Source: Candidatus Melainabacteria bacterium
Lineage (GTDB): Bacteria; Cyanobacteriota; Vampirovibrionia; Gastranaerophilales; Gastranaerophilaceae
Direction of reading: 5' to 3'
Length of the DNA stretch: 21,942 nucleotides
NCBI GenBank assembly: GCA_003258735.1
Contig: QHME01000024.1
Location: 1-21,942, forward strand
Below the pieces are notes generated by a model. It worked only from the letters and a program-made list of their open reading frames with translations. It made no database searches and was not told the DNA's origin. Shown here piece after piece: positions 8,608 to 14,626 of the stretch (its first letter is position 1; each line of letters begins with the position of its first letter). The position numbers and the translations under genes are program-made.

Positions 8608-9184
8608 TACAAAAGAATTGTTAGAGTGGTTAAAAAAGAATTTGAACGAAGAACGTTATGAACACTCACTAGGCACCGCAGATTGCGCTAAAGATTTGGC
8701 ACAAAAATATAATTTAAATTCCGAAAAAGCCTATATTGCAGGATTATTGCACGATTGTGCGAAATGTTTTTCTACAGAGAAATTATTATCTATAATTGAA
8801 GATTACCACTTAGATGTTGAAGATATTGAAAAAATGAATTATAAAACATTGCACGCACCTGTTAGCGCATTTGTTGCAGAAAAAGACTTTGGTGTAACAG
8901 ATGATGAAATTCTATCATCTATCAGGTGGCATACCATCGGAAAAGTCGAAATGAGCAATTTTGAAAAAATAATTTTCCTTGCCGACAAAATCGAAACTCG
9001 CACAAGAGAGCCAGAACATGCTCAACCAATTCGCGAAAAATTGCAAGGAGCAAACGGATTAAATGAGGCATTACTTCAATGCTACAGACAAACTATAAAA
9101 AGTCTTGTTGACAGAGATTTAAAAATTTGTCCGATTACAATTGACATCTACAACAAATTGGAAGATGAGCTTTGTATTAAGTAA
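8588..9184 (+). CDS. yqeK: YqeK-family HD-domain hydrolase (diadenosine tetraphosphatase)
   Basis: 198 residues. HD-superfamily metal ligands are all present: H26 (YEHSLGT), H55-D56 (LLHDCAK), H89 (LHAPVSA), H115 (IRWHT) and D133 (LADKIE). The arrangement HxxxG, HDCAK, RWHT, LADKIE is the YqeK signature; members split diadenosine tetraphosphate symmetrically to ADP. The gene overlaps nadD by 20 bases, the usual nadD-yqeK pairing. In many bacteria rsfS comes next; here the next gene is an unrelated 673-residue protein with its own promoter. Confidence 0.93.
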   Translation: MDYIKISTKELLEWLKKNLNEERYEHSLGTADCAKDLAQKYNLNSEKAYIAGLLHDCAKCFSTEKLLSIIEDYHLDVEDIEKMNYKTLHAPVSAFVAEKDFGVTDDEILSSIRWHTIGKVEMSNFEKIIFLADKIETRTREPEHAQPIREKLQGANGLNEALLQCYRQTIKSLVDRDLKICPITIDIYNKLEDELCIK

Positions 9185-9218
9185 GTTTGCAATTTGTTAT
9201 ATTTCTTAACTTTTATGG

Positions 9219-9248
9219 TACAATTTAGGAAAAACAGAGAGGGCACAA
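9219..9248 (+). promoter_or_regulatory. Extended -10 promoter and ribosome site of the 673-residue gene
   Basis: TGGTACAAT (9216-9224) is an extended -10 box, with a loose TTGTTA about 19 bases before it. The leader contains GAGAGGG at 9237-9243, well spaced from ATG 9249. This gene thus has a normal leader, unlike several others here. Confidence 0.45.
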
Positions 9249-11270
9249 ATGAAATTACTTGAAATTAAGAATAATTTAGTGAAGTTATCTTATGCTGAAA
9301 CTGAAAATCCGATACTTGGAAGATTTATCATCTTAGGTTCAAATGAAAAATCTTACGTTGCCCAATTTGTCAATTTGAAATCTGACACGATAAACAACTA
9401 CGCAATCGCGAAATTATTGTTTACATTCACTCCTGATGGTGTTGTTGATAATTATGACGGTTCTGTTCCGAATATGGATTCTGAATTATCTTTTTTGGCT
9501 GCCGAAGAATTGTTGAATCTTTTGCCAATTGAAACACCAGTTAAAATAGGTAATCTTGCTCAACAAGATGAAATGCTTAGCCTTGACATCTCTGTTTTTG
9601 AAAGAAATTTTACAATTTTTGTTGAGAAAGATTCCAACAAAAAAACTTTTATTTCAAATTGCGTAAGACAATTGTTCCAAATGAAGGAAAAGAGTGTAAT
9701 TGTTGATACTTGCAATTTGTTTGAAGATTATCCGAAAATCGTATTTTCTAGAGATTTTAAACTTCCGCTTAATTCAAAAATGATTGACTATATTTTTGAG
9801 TACGAGTTGGCAGAAGTTGATGCTCCAACAAAAGCGGTTATCCAAGATATTTTTTATGCAGTTCAACAATATATAGATACTCTTGATTTTAAATTTTTGC
9901 CGATTGATAACTTTGTTGACGTTGTTGCAAACCAATACAAAGATATTCAAATGCCGGAATTAGCACTTTTGAAAAATAAATTGCTTAAATATAGAGATGC
10001 TAACGTTTTCGCAAATACTAAAGAAGAAGTTTTGGCATTTAAAGAAAGATTAAACGAAAAGAATTGTTCAATTATTGACATAAAAGATATAAACGAACCT
10101 TTGCAAAAAGAAGTAATGTCTTTTATTCACCAAGCATTGACTGAGTATGAAAAATATATTTATTTCTTTGCACCACTAACGGATAACAATTCAGACAAAA
10201 AATTATTGAAACAATTTATAAATAATAACCATGTATTTACAACAATTCTTGTAAGTTCTTCATATAAATACGCACAAGAATTAAAACAACACGCACAAAA
10301 TATTTTGTTATTCACACCAAACGATATGAATCACGATTTTGCAGCGTATAATACGTTTTTAAATAAATTAAACTCTGATGAGTGTATCGCATTTGGTAAA
10401 CTTACGCAAGGAATTCCATTTATCATTGATATGAGCGATTTAGATCTTGATTTGACGTTAGAAGATGTTTTGGGCGACAAATATCAATTTGTACCAATCA
10501 GTGACAATATGCAACTTGTTAAAACCGATGAATACGGTAACAAAACACCTGTAAACCTTGCACCTGAATTAATCCAAGATGATGTTGTTCAATCTACACA
10601 AGAAGAACAGACCTTAGAATATGCACCTATGCAAGAAGAAATTTCTGATTTTTCACAAGAAGAAACAGTTATAGATGAAGAAATTCCGCAAATTGAAGAA
10701 TCCGGTATCATTGATGAACCTGCAATCGAGCTTCCTCAAGAATCTGTGGAAGACAATAATAAAAATATTGTAGAACCTGTTTCAAATATTTTGGACGATG
10801 AATCGATTAGTGAGGAAGATCAAGGACTGACAGAAGATGATTTGGAACTCGACCCACTACCAGAACAAGAGGATTTACAGAGTTTTGATGAAGAAGATTT
10901 GACAGATGAACCACTTGATGAGGATAGCACTGCACTAACTGAAGATGATTTGAATTTTATTGACGATAATCAAATCGCGCAACCTTCAAGTATGTATGAA
11001 GAGCAAGAGCCTGAAATAACTGATGATTATCAGGAATCTCCATATATTGAAGAACAGACACCTGTTGTACCTGTATATCCTGCAGAACAAGAACCTACAG
11101 AAGAATCAGGGGATTTCCAACAAGGAGATAGTGTAACACACCCAAGGTACGGTCGTGGTGTAGTAGAAAAGATTATCAAATACGGAAACAAAACACTTTG
11201 CTCAATTTCGTTTGAAAATGTTGGCAGAAGACTCCTCGACCCAACAATTTCTGAACTGAAGAAGTTGTAG
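9249..11270 (+). CDS. Probable inactive HerA-like ATPase with acidic linker and UvrD/PcrA-type C-terminal domain
   Basis: 673 residues in three parts. Residues 1 to about 110 look like a small beta-barrel (PILGRFIILGSNEKSYVAQF), as precedes HerA-type ATPase cores. From about 118 the layout resembles a HerA/FtsK P-loop core, but where GxxGxGKS is expected there is FVEKDSNKKTF (124-134), so the glycines are lost while a Lys-Lys-Thr remains; SVIVDTCNLFE follows as the next strand. Residues 435-620 are a low-complexity Glu/Asp/Gln-rich linker. The last 50 residues (GDSVTHPRYGRGVVEKIIKY, then ISFENVGRRLL) closely resemble the Tudor-like C-terminal domain of UvrD/PcrA helicases, which in PcrA and UvrD contacts RNA polymerase. 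I see the last part clearly; the HerA link is inference. The function is unknown; a transcription- or DNA-linked adaptor is plausible. Confidence 0.6.
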   Translation: MKLLEIKNNLVKLSYAETENPILGRFIILGSNEKSYVAQFVNLKSDTINNYAIAKLLFTFTPDGVVDNYDGSVPNMDSELSFLAAEELLNLLPIETPVKIGNLAQQDEMLSLDISVFERNFTIFVEKDSNKKTFISNCVRQLFQMKEKSVIVDTCNLFEDYPKIVFSRDFKLPLNSKMIDYIFEYELAEVDAPTKAVIQDIFYAVQQYIDTLDFKFLPIDNFVDVVANQYKDIQMPELALLKNKLLKYRDANVFANTKEEVLAFKERLNEKNCSIIDIKDINEPLQKEVMSFIHQALTEYEKYIYFFAPLTDNNSDKKLLKQFINNNHVFTTILVSSSYKYAQELKQHAQNILLFTPNDMNHDFAAYNTFLNKLNSDECIAFGKLTQGIPFIIDMSDLDLDLTLEDVLGDKYQFVPISDNMQLVKTDEYGNKTPVNLAPELIQDDVVQSTQEEQTLEYAPMQEEISDFSQEETVIDEEIPQIEESGIIDEPAIELPQESVEDNNKNIVEPVSNILDDESISEEDQGLTEDDLELDPLPEQEDLQSFDEEDLTDEPLDEDSTALTEDDLNFIDDNQIAQPSSMYEEQEPEITDDYQESPYIEEQTPVVPVYPAEQEPTEESGDFQQGDSVTHPRYGRGVVEKIIKYGNKTLCSISFENVGRRLLDPTISELKKL

Positions 11271-11305
11271 GATTAAAAGATTTAACTGACAAGCACTTAG
11301 GTCTA

Positions 11306-11395
11306 TGTCATTCTGAACTTTACAAAGCGAACCGTTGAGCTAGAGCGAAACTAGTGAGCCTGTGTGCGGGCGCAGGCTGAGCTGATTCAGAATCT
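11306..11395 (+). repeat. Palindromic repeat element, 90 bp, + orientation
   Basis: Begins TGTCATTCTGAAC (11306-11318) and ends TTCAGAATCT (11386-11395). The ends are inverted repeats of each other (ATTCTGAA/TTCAGAAT) around a GC-rich interior. Confidence 0.55.
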
Positions 11396-11432
11396 TTTCA
11401 ATAATCAGGAATTGCCATTCAAAGCAAATTTT

Positions 11433-11520
11433 AATGTAGGGTGGGCTCACCAGCCCACATTTATCACTATGTCATTCCGAATTTATTTCGGAATCTCAAA
11501 TAAAGCATCTTAGTCTAATG
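11433..11520 (+). repeat. 88-bp composite repeat, copy A
   Basis: Two hairpins in a row: GTGGGCT-CACC-AGCCCAC (11441-11458) and ATTCCGAA...TTCGGAAT (11474-11494). By eye about 81 of 88 positions match the reverse complement of 14488-14575. It lies in sense orientation 160 bases downstream of the 673-residue gene. Confidence 0.8.
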
Positions 11521-11537
11521 CAAAATTTGTAATATTA

Positions 11538-11728
11538 GAGACCCTGAAATAGTCTTGGATTATTGGCGGCTCGACCTATTTTGTTCGCATTAAACGGCGT
11601 TGCAGTTGGGTCTGAACGCCCCAACTTTCAGCCTCTGCTCACAAAACTCAACGCAGTTCTCGCCAAGACGTGCTGGGTTCACTCCGTTCACACGGCGCAC
11701 TTGCCAAAATCCGCAGTTCAGGGTGACA
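11538..11728 (-). repeat. Palindromic repeat element, 191 bp, minus orientation
   Basis: On the minus strand it starts TGTCACCCTGAAC (11728-11716) and ends TTCAGGGTCTC (11548-11538); the ends pair as CCCTGAA/TTCAGGG. The interior is GC-rich and unlike the flanks. It is the long form of the element type at 11306 and 11470. Confidence 0.5.
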
Positions 11729-11756
11729 TTGACCTATAGCCTTCCTGTCCTCCGCC

Positions 11757-12488
11757 TTACCATGGATAATCTTTTGGAATCTTCCAACTGTTCAACTGTA
11801 TAAGTTTTGTACAATATGCACAATATGTACATCCTTTATAACAACCTAACCACTGACGACCATCGTCTAGCAATTGTTCTCGTGAACCTTGCCACTCGAA
11901 AATATAAGGCTCAACAAAATTTTGAGATAATATATTCTCTTTATTGTTATTGCCAAACTTTGCAAACTGGAATGTAAAACCATAGCGTGGACGATTCACA
12001 ATTACAACATTATTTTTATAATAATTCAACACTTTCTCTTTAGCGATATTTGTAAAATAAGAAATATCACCACCATTGCCATCAATACGAAATGACATAA
12101 TACCACCATCCATCAGATATATACAAACTCTCGGACCGCCTGAGCCTGAACAATCTTCATAACCAAGATTTTTCATATAAGGGAAAATGTAGGTTTTTAA
12201 AAATTCAACATTTTCATCATAAGTATATGTCTTGTTAGAAGTAACCCAACCTTCAGGGTCACCGTTATCCGCGATAGACATTTTTACTGTTTGATTGATT
12301 TTAGAATAGAAAGTTTTTAATTGAGTTTCGGTTTTATTTTTTGCAAAAGTTGTCATCAAAACAGGTATAGTCATTGCTGCTACTACACCAATAATTCCTA
12401 ATGTAATCAGGACTTCTGCAAGTGTAAAACCAAGACTCTTTACGCACGCAACACCTTTTGAAAAATCTATTTTTGCAAAAACCCTCAT
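11757..12488 (-). CDS. Type IV pilin-like (pseudopilin) protein, Cys-rich tail
   Basis: 243 residues. A class-III prepilin signal sits at residues 20-31 (GFTLAEVLITLG): cleavage by prepilin peptidase is expected after Gly20, and Glu25 is the fifth mature residue. A hydrophobic helix follows (IIGVVAAMTIPVLM), so the protein should enter type IV pili, a type II secretion pseudopilus or a related competence structure. The globular part is variable and ends in a Cys cluster, CYKGCTYCAYC (about 217-227), besides Cys near 113 and 122. AAAGGA precedes the ATG at 12488. The 19-residue leader contains KGVACVKSL, which resembles the duplicated leader of the second pilin at 17628-18380. It is divergent from the AbrB-like gene at 12595. 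Confidence 0.85.
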   Translation of the reverse strand: MRVFAKIDFSKGVACVKSLGFTLAEVLITLGIIGVVAAMTIPVLMTTFAKNKTETQLKTFYSKINQTVKMSIADNGDPEGWVTSNKTYTYDENVEFLKTYIFPYMKNLGYEDCSGSGGPRVCIYLMDGGIMSFRIDGNGGDISYFTNIAKEKVLNYYKNNVVIVNRPRYGFTFQFAKFGNNNKENILSQNFVEPYIFEWQGSREQLLDDGRQWLGCYKGCTYCAYCTKLIQLNSWKIPKDYPW

Positions 12489-12513
12489 ATAAATCCTTTC
12501 TATATATAACTGG

Positions 12514-12569
12514 TTATAAACATGTTATAATATAAAACATATCCCATCTTTTGTAAAGTACATGTTATA
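12514..12569. promoter_or_regulatory. Repeated operator-like sites between pilin and AbrB-like genes
   Basis: ACATGTTATA occurs at 12520-12529 and again at 12560-12569, exactly 40 bases apart. The first lies in a TTATAA-ACATG-TTATAA palindrome (12514-12530). They sit between the divergent starts at 12488 and 12595 and could bind the AbrB-like product or another regulator. Confidence 0.4.
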
Positions 12570-12594
12570 GACAATGTAACAGATGGTGATATAT

Positions 12595-12762
12595 ATGGAA
12601 CGAAAATTCTTTAGAACCGGTAATGGATGGTCTTTATTCATACCCAAAGTCATTATTGAATTATTAAAAATTGACCCTGAAAAAGATTTTATTGAAATGC
12701 AGATTGAAAATGATATTTTAAAAATTAAAAAAGTCGATAAAAGTGTAGAAAAGTCTACATAG
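12595..12762 (+). CDS. Small AbrB/MazE-type DNA-binding protein
   Basis: 55 residues, MERKFFRTGNGWSLFIPKVI onward. The pattern (basic-aromatic start, GNGWSLFIPKxIIELL, then a hydrophobic-acidic strand pair IEMQIENDILKIKK) is that of the swapped-hairpin AbrB/SpoVT/MazE fold, whose dimers bind palindromic DNA, either as antitoxins or as transition-state regulators. No toxin gene follows: the next 170 bases hold only the terminator of the opposite gene. Thus a stand-alone regulator or an orphan antitoxin is more likely. A weak ribosome site (GGTG) precedes the ATG. It is divergent from the pilin-like gene, and repeated sites lie between. Confidence 0.65.
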   Translation: MERKFFRTGNGWSLFIPKVIIELLKIDPEKDFIEMQIENDILKIKKVDKSVEKST

Positions 12763-12844
12763 CAATGCCGACCTACTAATAACTAAAGACATTGATCCCC
12801 TCTCCACATTCGACTCTCGCTTCGCTCGTACCTTTGCCGAGCGT

Positions 12845-12871
12845 AAAAAAATACCGCTTGAAACAGCGGTA
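12845..12871 (-). terminator. Terminator of the 483-residue filament-like protein gene
   Basis: A 7-bp stem TACCGCT/AGCGGTA (12852-12858 with 12865-12871), 6-nt loop, then on the minus strand seven T (A12851-A12845, broken only at the stem edge). It is 61 bases past the stop codon. Confidence 0.8.
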
Positions 12872-12931
12872 GGGAAAAGTTACGAAAAATAATTGTAGGG
12901 GAAAATATAAATAATAAATTGTTAATCTGTA

Positions 12932-14383
12932 TTATGCATTAAAAATACTAAATGATTTTTCAACATTGTTACTGATTACTTTCTTTACAGAATCATATTC
13001 AGTTTGTAATGCATTGTGTTCTGATTCAAGCTTGTTCAATTGCAAATCAAATTGTTTATCTTGACTTTCCAATTTATCCATTCTTGTTTGATATTCTTGT
13101 TCTGCTATTGCCATAGCTGATTTGTCTTCTTTTTCTGTGATTGAAGAATCATCATCTAAAGTTGTATTGATAAATGATTTTTCAGAAGTTGAATAATATG
13201 ACAATACCAAGTTGCCTGCTTTTAATTGTTTAACAAACCAGTCATATTCTTTCAAATTTGTTTCATTTTGAGTTGTTGTAAAACCACTTGCTCTCATTTC
13301 GTTAAATATGTTTTTATAGTAATTAACCATTTCTTTGTCATATTTAAGATTTTGAGAAGTTCCTGAAACTTTATCATTATAATAAGCTTCTGTGATTGCT
13401 ACTGCATAGTCATATAATTCACGTTGCGCAGTTGTTGTACCTTCAAAATTCAAAGCTTTTGATGATTTTGTAACATCATAACTTGTTCCGCCTTCTGAAA
13501 CAAATGAACCGTCAGCTTGTTTTGTAAGGTAATTTTTGTAGCTTTCACTAATTAAATTTTCACTAGGGTCTGCATAAAGTGCATCAACTTCAACATCATT
13601 ACCTTCTTGGTTTTTGTAAGTGAATTTTTTAGTTTCTGTGTTATATGTTACATCATTTACAACGTTGTAATCATCTGTACCTTGTTGGTCTTCAGTTTGG
13701 TAACATACAACAGTTGAAGTTGTTCCATCGTCATTTTCTACAGTTCTTGCTTCTAATGCATATCTTTCTTTGTAGTAGCCATTGCTATCTTTGAATAAGT
13801 CAATATTTTGACCGTCTTTTGTTGCAGCATAAGCTGTATCATAAGTAGGATATCCGTCATAAGAATCTTTACTAAATGATGTATAATCAAAACCTAAAAT
13901 GTGTTCGCCATCATTATCGTCAATACTTTTACCAACTGATGCCAAATATTTATCCCAAGCTTCGTGAACGGCTTCTTTTGATTCTGTAACTTTTGAAACA
14001 TCGATATCGGATTGAGTATAACCCATATCTCTTAAAAATCTGTTAAAATCACCGTTATTATTATCATAAGCTTTTGCCACAGCAGAATTTACTAAAACTT
14101 TACCTTCTTTATCTTTTACAAGGTATTGTTTGCCATTTGCAACAGTATTACAACCGGTAATTTGATTGTAAGTTAAATCAGCGTAATTTGCTTCTGAATT
14201 GTTATAACCTGTCAAAACTTGATATTTAGTTTTGTTCAAAGCATCTAAGTAAGCATCATTAATCTGTTCTGAATTATCAGAAAGACGTTGCTTAGAGTAA
14301 GCAATAGACTGCTGTTCCATCTCATTGTTTGAGAGTCTTGCAGTAATGCTTAACAATCTGGCTTGTGATGCTGCCATACCCAT
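12932..14383 (-). CDS. Gastranaerophilales-type MGMAASQARLL protein, possible axial or secreted filament-like protein
   Basis: 483 residues from ATG 14383 (MGMAASQARLLSITARLSNN); the TTG 12 bases earlier sits almost on the AAAGGA ribosome site. There is no signal peptide. Residues 1 to about 60 are helical, the middle (60-390) is Asp/Asn/Tyr/Thr-rich and beta-prone, and the last 75 residues form a coiled coil (ESQDKQFDLQLNKLESEHNA) ending in Ile-Phe-Asn-Ala. Conserved helical ends around a variable centre is the layout of flagellar axial proteins, which leave by a type III route without a signal peptide. A sigma-28-like promoter lies upstream, which supports that idea. I recognise the N-terminus as a recurring family in this lineage, but no function is established to my knowledge. 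Surface or secreted structural protein is an inference. Confidence 0.75.
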   Translation of the reverse strand: MGMAASQARLLSITARLSNNEMEQQSIAYSKQRLSDNSEQINDAYLDALNKTKYQVLTGYNNSEANYADLTYNQITGCNTVANGKQYLVKDKEGKVLVNSAVAKAYDNNNGDFNRFLRDMGYTQSDIDVSKVTESKEAVHEAWDKYLASVGKSIDDNDGEHILGFDYTSFSKDSYDGYPTYDTAYAATKDGQNIDLFKDSNGYYKERYALEARTVENDDGTTSTVVCYQTEDQQGTDDYNVVNDVTYNTETKKFTYKNQEGNDVEVDALYADPSENLISESYKNYLTKQADGSFVSEGGTSYDVTKSSKALNFEGTTTAQRELYDYAVAITEAYYNDKVSGTSQNLKYDKEMVNYYKNIFNEMRASGFTTTQNETNLKEYDWFVKQLKAGNLVLSYYSTSEKSFINTTLDDDSSITEKEDKSAMAIAEQEYQTRMDKLESQDKQFDLQLNKLESEHNALQTEYDSVKKVISNNVEKSFSIFNA

Positions 14384-14427
14384 AGTGCTTAACAATTCCT
14401 TTCAATCATTTTCGTATCGTACTCATG

Positions 14428-14455
14428 TTTACGGCTTATTTGAGCCGAAACTTTA
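14428..14455 (-). promoter_or_regulatory. Sigma-28 (FliA/SigD)-like promoter
   Basis: On the minus strand TAAAGTTT (14455-14448), 12 bases, then GCCGTAAA (14435-14428). The known enterobacterial sigma-28 consensus is TAAAGTTT-N11-GCCGATAA, and the Bacillus SigD form allows TAAA-N14-16-GCCGATAT. The start would be near 14420, giving a leader with AAAGGA before the ATG at 14383. A CGGCT...AGCCG inverted repeat overlaps the site and is a rival explanation (a hairpin). Confidence 0.55.
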
Positions 14456-14487
14456 AAAAAATGAGAGAGTTTATTAAGATTTTGTAA

Positions 14488-14575
14488 CATTAGACTAATA
14501 TGTTTGATTTGAGATTCCGAAATTATTTCGGAATGACATAGTGATAAAGGTGGGCTGGTTAGCCCACCCTACATT
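14488..14575 (-). repeat. 88-bp composite repeat, copy B (inverted relative to copy A)
   Basis: The reverse complement of 11433-11520 with about seven differences. It contains the GGTGGGCT...AGCCCACC hairpin and the ATTCCGAA...TTCGGAAT hairpin (14511-14538 is the TGTCA...TCTC unit). It lies in sense orientation about 50 bases beyond the stop of the gene at 14627 and may also end its transcript (hairpin then TTTATC). Confidence 0.8.
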
Positions 14576-14603
14576 CATCAACTACAACCTCTATCATTTC
14601 ACT

Positions 14604-14616
14604 GTTCAGGGCGACA
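14604..14616 (-). repeat. Partial palindromic repeat end
   Basis: GTTCAGGGCGACA resembles the GTTCAGGGTGACA end of the element at 11716-11728, next to a stop codon in the same way. The partner end is not clear. Confidence 0.35.
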
Positions 14617-14626
14617 GGACAAAACC

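Larger units (their letters stand above)
11271..11756. other. Repeat-filled intergenic region
   Basis: Nearly 500 bases between convergent genes made of at least three palindromic elements and one composite repeat listed separately. GC content is visibly higher than in the neighbourhood. The open frame at about 11600-11803 (+) lies inside an element and runs into the antisense of the pilin gene, so I do not count it as a gene. Confidence 0.7.

Noticed and set aside
11600..11803. Plus-strand open frame of 67 residues in the repeat region
   Set aside because: It lies inside a palindromic element and overlaps the end of the pilin gene in antisense, with no ribosome site and no recognisable protein pattern.
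12763..12844. GC-richer stretch with CGCTCG...CGAGCG pairing, as a terminator for the AbrB-like gene
   Set aside because: The stem is short with a 9-base loop, and no T run follows on the + strand (it is followed by A residues).
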